64,000 bases of DNA from an uncultured Bacteroidales bacterium (GCA_900317055.1 ONFF01000028.1:1-64000); one strand, 5' to 3'; positions 34,456-43,789 are shown, numbered from the stretch's first letter. Translations and numbers: made by a program. The notes: generated from the letters alone by a model not told the origin.

Positions 34456-36201
34456 TTACATGGTTTTCGCCCAAGTGTCTTTCAACGCCACAGTGCGATT
34501 GAAGACCAGATGTCCTGCCGTACTGTCTTTGTCGACAGTGAAATAACCTATGCGCTGGAACTGGAAGTGGTCGAGCGGCTTGGCATCGGCCAAGTATTCT
34601 TCCACATAGCACACGGGACGCACCTCTAACGAGTTGGGATTCATCATTTCCTTCATGGCTTCCAACGCGGTCTTGCCTTCGTTTTGCAGGCGAGCGAGTT
34701 CATCGCGCGGGTTCTCCACCTTCCAGAGGCGGTCGTACATGCGCACCTCGGCTTCGAGGCAACGCTCGCAACTCACCCAATGGATGGTGCCCTTCACCTT
34801 ACGGTTGGCACCTGGTAGGCCACTCTTCGTGTCGGGATCATATTCGGCATAGACTTCAACGACTTCTCCATTTTCATCCTTCTTGCAGCCTGTGCATTTC
34901 ACGATGTAAGCGTTCTTCAGGCGCACTTCGTTGCCTGGGGTCATGCGGAAATATTTTTTCGGTGCGTCTTCCATAAAGTCTTCCTTCTCAATCCACAGTT
35001 CACGGCTGAAGGCAATCTTGTGGCTGCCGGCTGTTTCGTCCTCGGGGTTGTTGATGGCTTCCATTTCTTCCACTTGTCCTTCAGGATAGTTGGTGATGAC
35101 CAACTTCACAGGGTTGACTACAGCGGCCACGCGGGTGGCGGTGGCGTTGAGGTCCTCGCGGATGGCGCTCTCCATCAAGGCGAAGTCGTTCAAGGCATCA
35201 TAAGTGGTGTAGCCAATCTTGTCGATGAATTTGTGAATACCGCTCGGAGTGTAGCCACGGCGACGGAAGCCGCAAATCGTGGGCATGCGCGGGTCATCCC
35301 AGCCGCTCACCAAGCCCTCGTTGACAAGGACGAGCAGGTTGCGTTTGCTCAGCAAAATATAATTAAGGTTCAGCTTATTGAACTCGGTTTGGCGCGGACG
35401 GTTGTCGTCCATGTTGTCACCCTCGCCACGGATTTCCTTCAACCAGTCGACAAAGAGATCGTAGAGCGGACGGTGCACCACAAACTCCAGGGTGCAAAGC
35501 GAGTGGGTGACACCCTCGAAGTAGTCACTTTGTCCATGGGCGAAGTCGTACATCGGATAGGCGTGCCACTTGGTGCCCGTGCGGTGGTGAGGTGTGTCGA
35601 CCACGCGATAGATGATGGGGTCACGGAAGTGCATGTTCGGGTTGGCCATGTCAATCTTGGCACGAAGCACCATCTTGCCCTCGCCAATCTCACCATTGTT
35701 CATCTTGTTGAACAAATCGAGCGATTCTTCGATGGGACGGTTGCGATAGGGGCTCTCGATGCCAGGTTGCGTAGGCGTACCCTTCTGTGCAGCAATCTCC
35801 TCGGAGCTTTGCTCATCGATGTAGGCTTTGCCGCGTTTAATCAGTTCTATGGCAAAATCCCAGAGTTGCTGGAAGTAATCGGAGGCGTAGTATTCGTTAC
35901 CCCACTGGTAACCAAGCCATTGGATATCCTCTTTGATGGCATCGACATACTCCATGTTCTCCTTGGTGGGGTTGGTGTCGTCGAAGCGCAAATTGCACAC
36001 ACCGCCATGTTGGGCAGCGATGCCGAAATCGAGGCAGATGGCCTTGGCGTGACCGATATGGAGATAACCGTTCGGCTCTGGAGGAAAACGTGTCTGCACG
36101 CGACCGCCATTCTTGCCGTTGGCGAGATCTTCTTCCACTTTCGCTTCAATGAAATTGAGCGATTTCTTTTCCGTTACTTTTTCTTCTTCCGGGTTTGTCA
36201 T
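34456..36201 (-). CDS. glnS: Glutamine--tRNA ligase
   Basis: Class I synthetase of the Gln-specific type. The HIGH signature is RFPPEPNGYLHIGHAKA, the KMSKS-equivalent is ILLSKRNLL, and the C-terminal beta-barrels bind the anticodon (GTIHWVSCERCLEAEVRMYDRL). The length (581 aa) fits bacterial GlnRS. A -7 box lies 25 nt upstream. With gltX also present, the indirect GatCAB route is not required for Gln-tRNA. Confidence 0.96.
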   Translation of the reverse strand: MTNPEEEKVTEKKSLNFIEAKVEEDLANGKNGGRVQTRFPPEPNGYLHIGHAKAICLDFGIAAQHGGVCNLRFDDTNPTKENMEYVDAIKEDIQWLGYQWGNEYYASDYFQQLWDFAIELIKRGKAYIDEQSSEEIAAQKGTPTQPGIESPYRNRPIEESLDLFNKMNNGEIGEGKMVLRAKIDMANPNMHFRDPIIYRVVDTPHHRTGTKWHAYPMYDFAHGQSDYFEGVTHSLCTLEFVVHRPLYDLFVDWLKEIRGEGDNMDDNRPRQTEFNKLNLNYILLSKRNLLVLVNEGLVSGWDDPRMPTICGFRRRGYTPSGIHKFIDKIGYTTYDALNDFALMESAIREDLNATATRVAAVVNPVKLVITNYPEGQVEEMEAINNPEDETAGSHKIAFSRELWIEKEDFMEDAPKKYFRMTPGNEVRLKNAYIVKCTGCKKDENGEVVEVYAEYDPDTKSGLPGANRKVKGTIHWVSCERCLEAEVRMYDRLWKVENPRDELARLQNEGKTALEAMKEMMNPNSLEVRPVCYVEEYLADAKPLDHFQFQRIGYFTVDKDSTAGHLVFNRTVALKDTWAKTM

Positions 36202-36225
36202 AGTTAAAATAGGATTAAAACAAGG

Positions 36226-36235
36226 TGCAAAATTA
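36226..36235 (-). promoter_or_regulatory. -7 promoter box for glnS
   Basis: Minus-strand TAATTTTGCA, 25 nt before the ATG. Confidence 0.6.
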
Positions 36236-36342
36236 ATAAAATGTTCAATACACTGAAAAGGCTTTTATGTTTTTTGATTAAGTTACATGACATGACGATG
36301 GCATGTTATTCTCACCTGCAGTGTGAGGAACTAGCTGATGTA

Positions 36343-36432
36343 GCGTGTCTCCGACACGCCGAGTACCCGCATTGGATGTGTCTCAGCCCCACACTTGTGT
36401 GGGGTAAAAAGGATAGTGTGTCTTCGACACAC
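36343..36432. repeat. Three successive hairpins between glnS and tRNA-Cys
   Basis: GCGTGTC-TCC-GACACGC (36343-36359), CCCCACAC-TT-GTGTGGGG (36387-36404) and GTGTGTC-TTC-GACACAC (36416-36432). The first and third share the core GTGTC/GACAC. No protein gene is seen in 36236-36465. Confidence 0.75.
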
Positions 36433-36433
36433 G

Positions 36434-36461
36434 AAAAAAGCCTGCCGAAACTCAGCAGGCT
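36434..36461 (-). terminator. Terminator of tRNA-Cys
   Basis: On the minus strand AGCCTGC / GCAGGCT arms followed by a run of T, 5 nt past the tRNA. Confidence 0.85.
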
Positions 36462-36465
36462 TTTG

Positions 36466-36536
36466 AGGTACCTGGCGGACTCGAACCGCCGTCCCCGGTT
36501 TTGCAGACCGATCCCTAACCACTCGGGCAAGGTACC
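36466..36536 (-). tRNA. tRNA-Cys (anticodon GCA)
   Basis: Minus-strand cloverleaf with acceptor arms GGTACCT / AGGTACC, discriminator U73 as expected for tRNA-Cys, anticodon loop CTGCAAA (GCA) and T-arm GGTTCGAGTCC. Confidence 0.95.
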
Positions 36537-36546
36537 CTTTTGCGGC

Positions 36547-36556
36547 TGCAAAGATA
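36547..36556 (-). promoter_or_regulatory. -7 promoter box for tRNA-Cys
   Basis: Minus-strand TATCTTTGCA, 11 nt before the tRNA. Confidence 0.55.
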
Positions 36557-36597
36557 CGACTTTTTGGCGAACCGCAATATATTTTCAAAGTTTTTTT

Positions 36598-38007
36598 TCA
36601 AACCAAGCCTCGTGCCGACAATTTCAACCAATTCCATGCAATCAGGGCAACGAAAAGCACACCACAGTATACATAGAAGAGTTTCAAGTCTTTACGACGC
36701 AAATGGGTCATCGCGTATGCTGCCATAATGATTAATAATGGTATGGCTGGTTCGTGATACCGTTCCATATTGGCTGCAAAAGAAAACATAATAATAGCCA
36801 AATACGACAATTCGTAAGCCCCAATCAGGCTGAAATCACGCCATTTTTTCTGCCGAAAAGCAATAACAATGGCCAACATGGCAAAGAATGCCAAATAGTT
36901 CTTTACGAATGTGCTACCATGCAACATCTTGTTGTTGTCAGGGCTCTCCTCCACCATAGGCGACAAAGGAAGCACAAAAGCCCCTGGAGCCAAAACCCAA
37001 CTTTGAGCCAACTCACCATGTTTCATGCCCATGGATTCGTATTTCTCAGACTGATAAGTCAAATCAGTAAACTTCCAACGGTAGATATTACTCATTTCGT
37101 TTCCCACAGGAGAAAACAGGAAGACCAAAAAAACGACCACAACGGATGCCGAAATGATGGTTTTGCCTTTTTTGCCCACCAAATCCTTTGAAGACAAAAG
37201 CACAAAAACAAGGAAAGCAAAAATCAAGCACATGCCGATGATGGTGCGAAAACCGAAAGACAATCCCGTTAAAACAATGGGAACCAAGATGTTCCAAAAA
37301 GTATATTTCTTGCTCCGAATAAGATAATCCATACGCTCAAGAGCAAGGATGGAAAGAAAAATCATCTCCAATTCCTTGGTATGCAAGCCGCATATCTGTA
37401 TGAGGATTGGCATAAATGCGCATAGCACCGCAGCCAAGCGACCCGTGCGTTCACCAAAAGTTCGCGAACCCAGCTTCCAAACCACGATACAAAGATAGGC
37501 ACTCATCAAAGCCTTGAAAAGCCTTGGCACCAACCAGATACGGCCAAAAATACTATATATCAAAGTCAGCCAAAGCACATATCCGTGTTCAGAAAAGCCC
37601 ATGGTATAAGCGTTCAAATAACGAAATATGTAGGAAACATATCCTTCCCGAAGAGCTCTCGAAAAATGAACTGCAGTTGCATGATACCATAGGCTGTCGG
37701 CCGCATCATACTCGAACCCGACACCCGTCTCAAGATAATAATAGTAACACATCACAACGGCATACACAACCCTGATACCCAAGGCGGTCCAAAACACCTT
37801 ATGCTTAAACCTTTTGGTCTCAGCGTTTTTCCATCGGGGATAAAAAACAGCGGTCAAAACGAAGAAAAACAAAACTTCACCAATGCCCCATAGCATCCAT
37901 TTCAGTTGCAAGGCGTGACTTCTGAACGCCAAACTCACTGTCAGCAAGGCTGCCAGATACAACCCTATACCAATAAAAGAAATATGCCGAACTAGTTTAT
38001 TTCCCAT
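36598..38007 (-). CDS. Polytopic membrane protein, GT-C glycosyltransferase-like (paralogue B)
   Basis: About 11-12 hydrophobic segments. The loop after the early helices has acidic and aromatic residues (FEYDAADSLWYHATA) and then FSEHGYVLWLTLIYSIFG, like the first periplasmic loop of GT-C (family 39-like) enzymes that use lipid-linked sugars. It is a tandem duplicate of the next upstream gene: RTFGERTGRLAAV, ALERMDYLIRSKKYTFWNIL and the C-terminal AWNWLKLSARG are shared, and the lengths are 469 and 468 aa. The substrate is unknown and the glycosyltransferase call is tentative. Confidence 0.6.
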   Translation of the reverse strand: MGNKLVRHISFIGIGLYLAALLTVSLAFRSHALQLKWMLWGIGEVLFFFVLTAVFYPRWKNAETKRFKHKVFWTALGIRVVYAVVMCYYYYLETGVGFEYDAADSLWYHATAVHFSRALREGYVSYIFRYLNAYTMGFSEHGYVLWLTLIYSIFGRIWLVPRLFKALMSAYLCIVVWKLGSRTFGERTGRLAAVLCAFMPILIQICGLHTKELEMIFLSILALERMDYLIRSKKYTFWNILVPIVLTGLSFGFRTIIGMCLIFAFLVFVLLSSKDLVGKKGKTIISASVVVVFLVFLFSPVGNEMSNIYRWKFTDLTYQSEKYESMGMKHGELAQSWVLAPGAFVLPLSPMVEESPDNNKMLHGSTFVKNYLAFFAMLAIVIAFRQKKWRDFSLIGAYELSYLAIIMFSFAANMERYHEPAIPLLIIMAAYAMTHLRRKDLKLFYVYCGVLFVALIAWNWLKLSARGLV

Positions 38008-38031
38008 ATTCTTATGACATTTTATCCAACA

Positions 38032-39438
38032 TTAAACCGCCCCTCGTGCCGCTAGCTTCAACCAATTCCATGATAACAAAGCCACGACAAGCAAGCCGCT
38101 ATACACATAGAACAAAACCAAATCCTTACGCCGCAAACGGGTCATAGCGTATGCCGCCATGACCAAAATCAAGGGTATGGCTGGCTCGTGGAACCGTTCC
38201 GAATTGGAGGTGAAAGTGAACATGATTATGGCCAGATAAGAAAGCTCGTAAGCGCCAATCAAGCTGAACTCGCGCCATTTTTTCTGCCTTATGGCAATCA
38301 CTATGGCCATCATGGCAAAGAAGGCCATGAAGTTTTTAATGTATGTACTACCGTGTATCAGTTTATTATGGACAGGAGTTTCTTCTATCATGGGCGACAA
38401 AGGCAGAACAAACGCACCCGGAAACAAATACTTGCTCTTTGAGAGCTCACCATATTTCAAACCCATCGCCTCATATCGTTTGGCCATATAATCCGTGCCG
38501 CTGAAATTGATTCTATAGATGATTTTCATCTCACTACCAATCGTCGTGAAAAGGAATACCAGAAAAACAGCAGCAGTGATTGACAATGTGATGATTTTGC
38601 CCTTTCTGCTCACCAAATTGCCGGGTGACAAGATGACGAAAACCAAAAACGCGAAAAGCAGGCACATGCCGATGACCGTCCTGAAACCAAAGCTCAAGCC
38701 TATGAGCAATATGGGAAACAAGATGTTCCAGAAGGTGTATTTCTTGCTCCGAATAAGATAATCCATGCGTTCGAGGGCAAGAATGGATAGAAAAATCATT
38801 TCCATCTCTTTGGTGTGCATTCCTGTCAACTGAATCAGGATGGGCATGAAGACACACATCACGGCAGCCAAACGACCTGTGCGTTCACCAAAAGTTCGCG
38901 AAGCCAGTTTGTAGACCACAATGCACAAATAGGCGCTCATCAAAGCCTTGAAAACCCGCGCCACCAACACACCACGACCGAATAGGGTATGAAGAAAGGT
39001 GAGCCAAATCAAATAGCCGTGATCGGAATAGCCAAATGAATACTTCCTGATGAAATCAATGACATACCCGAAATCGCCTCTCCGAATGTATCTCGACAGT
39101 CTTACGCTCCTGTTATAATACCCAACCCCATCGCCAGGACTATCGAAGGGAAATCCCATATTGTGGTTAAAATAAAAGTATGAAAAGATGATATAAAGCA
39201 GCCGTATGGCCAAAGCCACCCAAAACACCTTGCGCCAAAAACTCTTGGGATCATCGTTTTTCCAACGGGGATAAAAAACGGTGGTCAACACAAAGAAAAA
39301 CAGCACCTCACCTATCCCCCACAACATCCATCTCAGCTGGAGGGCATGCTCGCGAAAGGCCACACTGATGACAACAAGCGCAAGTAGATACAGCGCAACG
39401 CCAATGAGGGAGATATGTCTCAGCAGTTTGGTGCTCAT
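38032..39438 (-). CDS. Polytopic membrane protein, GT-C glycosyltransferase-like (paralogue A)
   Basis: Paralogue of the downstream gene, 24 bp away on the same strand. The same helices and motifs are present (RTFGERTGRLAAV; ALERMDYLIRSKK; SYLAIIMFTFTSNSERFHEPAIP). The loop differs: FPFDSPGDGVGYYNRSVRLSR, so the two may accept different substrates. The frame is open 29 codons upstream, but MSTKLLRHIS at 39438 aligns with the MGNKLVRHIS start of the paralogue, and the extension runs through a dispersed palindrome and into the BACON gene. Confidence 0.6.
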   Translation of the reverse strand: MSTKLLRHISLIGVALYLLALVVISVAFREHALQLRWMLWGIGEVLFFFVLTTVFYPRWKNDDPKSFWRKVFWVALAIRLLYIIFSYFYFNHNMGFPFDSPGDGVGYYNRSVRLSRYIRRGDFGYVIDFIRKYSFGYSDHGYLIWLTFLHTLFGRGVLVARVFKALMSAYLCIVVYKLASRTFGERTGRLAAVMCVFMPILIQLTGMHTKEMEMIFLSILALERMDYLIRSKKYTFWNILFPILLIGLSFGFRTVIGMCLLFAFLVFVILSPGNLVSRKGKIITLSITAAVFLVFLFTTIGSEMKIIYRINFSGTDYMAKRYEAMGLKYGELSKSKYLFPGAFVLPLSPMIEETPVHNKLIHGSTYIKNFMAFFAMMAIVIAIRQKKWREFSLIGAYELSYLAIIMFTFTSNSERFHEPAIPLILVMAAYAMTRLRRKDLVLFYVYSGLLVVALLSWNWLKLAARGAV

Positions 39439-39447
39439 GTTTTTGAT

Positions 39448-39476
39448 AGCAGAGACGTAGCGCGCTACTTTTCTAC
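39448..39476. repeat. AGAGACGTAGCGCGCTAC palindrome, copy 4 (imperfect)
   Basis: The centre GTAGCGCGCTAC is perfect and the outer arms AGAGAC/TTTTCTAC partly paired. It lies in the 40-bp gap between a BACON lipoprotein and a membrane protein. Confidence 0.65.
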
Positions 39477-39478
39477 AA

Positions 39479-40291
39479 TTAATCCGTTTTGAAAATACCA
39501 CCGTTGCCTTTACGGTTTTTGACAACGCGCATCAACATTGATTTCTCACCTGGCGTAATCGTTCCCACCTTACGCATGTCGGCACGTTCCCACCAGTTGG
39601 GCTTGTATTCGTGGAAAATACGATAAAGAGAATCTGAAGCACAAAGTACCTCGGGATTGTAAGGCTCAAGAGTGCCATCCTCTAAATGGAACACGATATG
39701 AAAAATGCTGCTGTCGCTGTCATAATCATACTCAAAAGCAAAATAAAAGACGCTGTCATCACGCTCACGAACACGACGTTGTATACCTTGACCATCTTCT
39801 AAGAAATACATCCGTTGACCTTTCGTGGTGTCATAAGGGTCATATTCATAAAGATCATACTCATCCTCTATGATTTGCCCGTAAAAATCTGTATTCCAAT
39901 GCTCTAAGGTGGTCAAGCCAAACACCTTGTTGACCATATCAAAATCAAGTTTGTTTTGGCTGATGAAAACCGTACGATAAACATGACCGCCAGGCGAATT
40001 GATAACAAAAGAAGAACCACGGAAATCGCCTCCACTAAAATCCTTAACAGTGACCGTAACAATACTGTCTTTGGCGCGACCCGACATGGGAGAAATGGTG
40101 TACCAGTCGGCATCGTCGTTTTTGGATATCGTCCATTTGCAATTGGCATTGATGGTAATAGTTTGGCTCTCAGACTGCAACCCAAAACGAAGGTCTTGAG
40201 ATGAAACCAAAATACTATAGTCCTTGACACAACCCGTAAGGCACAACAAAGCCATAACTAGGACAAAAAGGTATCTTTTTTTTGTTTTCAT
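39479..40291 (-). CDS. BACON-domain lipoprotein (paralogue B)
   Basis: A lipoprotein signal peptide ends LCLTGC. A BACON domain follows (NANCKWTISKNDDADWYTISPMSG ... VKDFSGGDFRGSSFVINSPGG), then a unique region with EHWNTDFYGQIIEDEYD and a conserved end YKPNWWERADMRKVGTI. BACON domains are found on Bacteroidota surface glycan-binding proteins, often with mucin or glycan ligands. The start is MKTKKRYLF; the open frame upstream is made by the palindrome at 40310-40336. It is exactly 270 aa, like its upstream paralogue. Confidence 0.85.
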   Translation of the reverse strand: MKTKKRYLFVLVMALLCLTGCVKDYSILVSSQDLRFGLQSESQTITINANCKWTISKNDDADWYTISPMSGRAKDSIVTVTVKDFSGGDFRGSSFVINSPGGHVYRTVFISQNKLDFDMVNKVFGLTTLEHWNTDFYGQIIEDEYDLYEYDPYDTTKGQRMYFLEDGQGIQRRVRERDDSVFYFAFEYDYDSDSSIFHIVFHLEDGTLEPYNPEVLCASDSLYRIFHEYKPNWWERADMRKVGTITPGEKSMLMRVVKNRKGNGGIFKTD

Positions 40292-40309
40292 AGGTCTTGA
40301 TTTATATGG

Positions 40310-40336
40310 GTAGAGACGGTGTGACACCGTCTCTAC
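40310..40336. repeat. GTAGAGACGG...CCGTCTCTAC palindrome, copy 5
   Basis: Arms GTAGAGACGGTGT and ACACCGTCTCTAC around a single base: a near-perfect 27-bp palindrome, followed by AAAAC. Confidence 0.85.
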
Positions 40337-40347
40337 AAAACATATCA

Positions 40348-41160
40348 TTAGAATTGGAAAATCGGTTCGTCGCCCTTGCGCTTAATGGCCTTTTGCTTAA
40401 TGATAGCTCTGGCATCAGGATTGATGGTACCGATCTTACGCATGTCAGCGCGTTCCCACCAGTGTTCCTTGTATTCGTGGATGAAACGGAATAGCGAGTC
40501 GCTGGCTGTCAATACTTGAGGATCGTAGTTTTCAGGAGCGTCTTCAACCGTCTCAAATTCAATATGCAGAATCTGATTCATGGGATCATATTCATAGGAG
40601 AAAGCATAGTAGGCTGCCGTATCACTATGATGGTCCATCTGAACTCCCGTTCCGTCGGCAAGGAAAAACATGGTATAACCGGTAGCCGTGTCGTAAGGGT
40701 CAAATTCATTGTGCTTGTACGAATCCTCAATCATCTGATCATAATAGTCAGTGTTCCAATACTCTACACTTGACACCCCAAATATCTTATTATAAAGGCC
40801 GTCAAAATCCATCTTGTTTTGTGTGACGAAAACTGTGCGGTTCACTTTGCCATCAGGAGAGTTGATGACAAAGGAGGATCCACGGAAATCAGCATCTTCC
40901 AAAGCTTCAACAGTGATGATAATTGTGGCATCGTTTTCACCACTCATCGTGCTAATCGTGTACCAATCGGCATCACCGTTTTTAGAGATGGTCCACTTGC
41001 AATTGGCTGTAAAGTCAAAAGCCTGGGAGCCAGCATCCATGCTAAACCAAAGGTTATTGGTAGGAACTTTGATTTCGTAAGCTTTCCTGCAGCTTGTGAA
41101 TCCAGCTGCCACAATAAGCAGCAAAGCTGCCATGGTCAAAAAAGGGATATGTTTTTTCAT
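40348..41160 (-). CDS. BACON-domain lipoprotein (paralogue A)
   Basis: Start MKKHIPFLT with lipobox GFTSC. The BACON segment (TANCKWTISKNGDADWYTISTMSG ... RGSSFVINSPDG) and the C-terminal YKEHWWERADMRKIGTI are shared with the downstream copy, so the pair is a tandem duplication (270 aa each). The first gene of the apparent four-gene unit, behind a -7 box at 41178-41187. Ligand unknown. Confidence 0.85.
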   Translation of the reverse strand: MKKHIPFLTMAALLLIVAAGFTSCRKAYEIKVPTNNLWFSMDAGSQAFDFTANCKWTISKNGDADWYTISTMSGENDATIIITVEALEDADFRGSSFVINSPDGKVNRTVFVTQNKMDFDGLYNKIFGVSSVEYWNTDYYDQMIEDSYKHNEFDPYDTATGYTMFFLADGTGVQMDHHSDTAAYYAFSYEYDPMNQILHIEFETVEDAPENYDPQVLTASDSLFRFIHEYKEHWWERADMRKIGTINPDARAIIKQKAIKRKGDEPIFQF

Positions 41161-41177
41161 TTCGATTAATTTTAAAA

Positions 41178-41187
41178 TGCAAAAGTA
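41178..41187 (-). promoter_or_regulatory. -7 promoter box for the BACON/membrane-protein unit
   Basis: Minus-strand TACTTTTGCA, 18 nt before ATG 41160. Confidence 0.55.
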
Positions 41188-41197
41188 CAATATTTTC

Positions 41198-43396
41198 TTA
41201 ATACCTTCTTCTTTGTTTCGACTTCTTGGGCAGCGTATCGGCCAACATCTCGAAGTCCATCTTGTGCTTGAAAAGGTCGACGGCTTTCACGCGGATGCGC
41301 ACCTCGTCGCCCAATTGGATGACACGACCCGTCTCCTGTCCGATGACACGGAAGTTGTCGTCATCGAGATAATAATAGTCGCCGGGAAGGTCTTCGTAGC
41401 GCACCAAGCCTTCGCATTTGTTGCCTTTCAGTTCCACAAACAAACCCCATTTGCTGACACCCGACACCAGACCCTCAAACACTTGTCCAATCTTATCTTG
41501 CAGGTATTCAGCTTGTTTGTATTTAATACTCTGACGTTCCATCTCCTCGGCCTGTTTTTCCATTTCACTGGCATGGACACACATCTCCTCGTATTCCTTC
41601 TTGTTGACCGAACCTTGGTTTTCGATGAGATACCTTTCTATCAGTCGGTGTACCATCAAGTCGGGGTAACGGCGGATGGGCGAAGTGAAGTGGGTGTAAT
41701 AGTCAAAGGCCAAGCCGTAGTGCCCAATGTTATCAGTACTATAGACCGCCTTAGCCATGGTACGCAAGGCGACGGTCTGGATGAGATTTTTCTCTCCCTT
41801 GCCTTCCACATCCTCAAAGAGTTTGTTGTAGGAGTTGACCAATGTGCTGCGGTTGCTAATATTCATTGAGTAACCCAAGCGCGAAATCAGCAACATGAAC
41901 TTGTTGAGTTTCTCGGGATTAGGTTCATCGTGAACACGATAGACAAAGGTGTCGTTATGCCATTTGCTTTCCGGCTTGCCGAAGGTCTCGGCCACAGTGC
42001 GGTTGGCCAACAACATGAAGTCTTCGATGAGTTCGTGCGACTCGTTCTGCACACGCACATAGGTGTCAATAGGTTTCTTGTTCTCGTCAAGGATGAACTT
42101 CACCTCCTCCGAGTGGAAATTGATGCTACCTGCCTCCATGCGTTTTTCACGGAGTTTGGTAGCCAAACTATTGAATGTCAGAATCTCATCCTTGTAGTCG
42201 CCCTCGCCACCTTCTATCATGGTCTGCACCTCTTCGTAATTATAGCGGCGGCACGATTTTATGATGGTTTTGCCAATCCATTTATCGTAAATCTTGGCAT
42301 CATCGTCCATTTCGAAGACCACAGAGAAGGTGAGTTTCTCCTCGTCGGGACGGAGCGAGCAGACATTGTTACAGAGTTTCTCGGGCAGCATGGGGATTGT
42401 GCGGTCGACAAGATAGACAGAAGTACCTCGGTCGAGGGCTTCCTTGTCGATGGCAGAACCTTTGCGTACATAGTGCGACACATCGGCGATATGAACCCCC
42501 ACTTCCCAATGGCCGTTCGTTAGTTTTTGCAATGAAATGGCGTCATCGAAGTCCTTGGCGTCGGCCGGGTCGATGGTAATGGTGAATACCTTACGGAAGT
42601 CGCGGCGTTTTTTGATTTCGTCTTTACTGATGGTAACTGGAATCCTATCCGCTTCTTTTTCAACCTCTTCAGGAAATTCTATCGGATAATCATGCGCCGC
42701 CAAGATGGATTCCATCTCCACATCGTTCTCGCCGGGTTTGCCGAGCACGCGGACAATTTCGCCGAAAGGATTACCCGATCCGTCAGGCCAATCTGTGAGG
42801 TGGACGATGACTTTCTGCCCGTCTATGGCACCGTTGAGGTCGCCGCGAGGGATAAAGATATCCACTGGCATCCAGTCCACATCGGGGCGGACAAAAACAT
42901 AGCCATGCGAGATACTGAGTACACCTACAAACTCGGTATGCTTGCGTTCCAGCACTTCGACAATCTCACCTTCAGGTTTGCTGTTGTTGCGCTTGGGGAA
43001 CATGGCCACGCGCACACGGTCGCCATGCAAGGCCTTGTAGGTATCCTGTGCCGCAATGAAGATGTCCTCGCCTTCGCCATCGTCGCGAACCACATAGGCC
43101 TTGCCCGTCGACTTCATCTCCACCGTACCCTCCACATACTTCGTCTTGGGCCCGAACTGCGCCATACCCTCGGGACCCATCACATAGCTGTAGGGCCGCA
43201 CTTCTTGCAGCAAGCCTTTGTCTTTTAAATCAATAAGCAAATTGTAGACCACATCTTTTCCGGCTTGGTCTTTGATACCCATGATCTTGCAGACCTGCTT
43301 GTAGTTCTTCGGGCGGAAAGGCTGGTCGGCAAAGATGCCTAAAATCACACTTGTGAAAGTGCTGAGTTTATTCTCGATTTTTTTCTTTTTAGCCAT
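41198..43396 (-). CDS. rnr: Ribonuclease R
   Basis: A 3'-5' exoribonuclease of the RNB family. The catalytic cluster is visible in TIDPADAKDFDDAISL, followed by VGVHIADVSHYV and the RNB domain end YTHFTSPIRRYPDL. N-terminal cold-shock-like domains and a C-terminal S1 domain (GLVSGVSKWGLFVELKG) flank it. Start MAKKKKIENK at 43396 is preferred; the open extension of 14 codons contains a -7 box. The gene is divergent from nrdD. Confidence 0.95.
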   Translation of the reverse strand: MAKKKKIENKLSTFTSVILGIFADQPFRPKNYKQVCKIMGIKDQAGKDVVYNLLIDLKDKGLLQEVRPYSYVMGPEGMAQFGPKTKYVEGTVEMKSTGKAYVVRDDGEGEDIFIAAQDTYKALHGDRVRVAMFPKRNNSKPEGEIVEVLERKHTEFVGVLSISHGYVFVRPDVDWMPVDIFIPRGDLNGAIDGQKVIVHLTDWPDGSGNPFGEIVRVLGKPGENDVEMESILAAHDYPIEFPEEVEKEADRIPVTISKDEIKKRRDFRKVFTITIDPADAKDFDDAISLQKLTNGHWEVGVHIADVSHYVRKGSAIDKEALDRGTSVYLVDRTIPMLPEKLCNNVCSLRPDEEKLTFSVVFEMDDDAKIYDKWIGKTIIKSCRRYNYEEVQTMIEGGEGDYKDEILTFNSLATKLREKRMEAGSINFHSEEVKFILDENKKPIDTYVRVQNESHELIEDFMLLANRTVAETFGKPESKWHNDTFVYRVHDEPNPEKLNKFMLLISRLGYSMNISNRSTLVNSYNKLFEDVEGKGEKNLIQTVALRTMAKAVYSTDNIGHYGLAFDYYTHFTSPIRRYPDLMVHRLIERYLIENQGSVNKKEYEEMCVHASEMEKQAEEMERQSIKYKQAEYLQDKIGQVFEGLVSGVSKWGLFVELKGNKCEGLVRYEDLPGDYYYLDDDNFRVIGQETGRVIQLGDEVRIRVKAVDLFKHKMDFEMLADTLPKKSKQRRRY

Positions 43397-43414
43397 ATCA
43401 AATGCGAAATTTTT

Positions 43415-43424
43415 TGCAAAGATA
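43415..43424 (-). promoter_or_regulatory. -7 promoter box for rnr (decides the start)
   Basis: Minus-strand TATCTTTGCA, 19 nt before ATG 43396. Confidence 0.6.
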
Positions 43425-43507
43425 ATGAAATCACCCAATTAACCCTGTTGATAATTTTGTTGACAAAAAAATAAAGAATTAATTTGCGCTGTGAAACCAA
43501 AATGCTA

Positions 43508-43517
43508 TACCTTTGCA
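43508..43517 (+). promoter_or_regulatory. -7 promoter box for nrdDG
   Basis: TACCTTTGCA just ahead of the riboswitch; transcription should begin near 43520, the first base of the aptamer. Confidence 0.65.
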
Positions 43518-43735
43518 AAACAAGGTTCTTGGGAGAAGATGAAAAGGGAACCCCGTGAAAATCAGGGACTATACCCGTAGCTGTGAGCTCTGAAACATGC
43601 CGAACACCCCATGCCACTGTCCGACCATGAGGACGGGAAGGCCGTTCGGAAGGGAGTAAGTCAGAAGACCTGCCTTGTGAACTGAAGCATGCCCTCCCTC
43701 GGGATAAGGGAAACATGCCGAACCATTGAAAACGA
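43518..43735 (+). ncRNA. Cobalamin (B12) riboswitch upstream of nrdD
   Basis: The aptamer features are in order. P1 arms ACAAGG (43520) and CCTTGT (43673-43678). The conserved GGGAACCCCGTGAAAATC... followed by CCCGTAGCTGT (43546-43583), corresponding to the GGTGxxAAxxCC and CxGxCCCGCxACTGT blocks. The B12 box AAGTCAGAAGACCTGCC is at 43658-43674. Further hairpins (about 43691-43712) lie before the nrdD ATG and could form the expression platform. In this position B12 would repress the downstream genes. Confidence 0.9.
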
Positions 43736-43789
43736 CAACTATACTAGGCATCAGTTTTTGATGCAACAAACAGAAAACGAGCACATTAT

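Noticed and set aside
35020-36207. A 395-codon open frame opposite glnS
   Set aside because: Antisense to a complete GlnRS with all motifs; composition is typical of a shadow frame.
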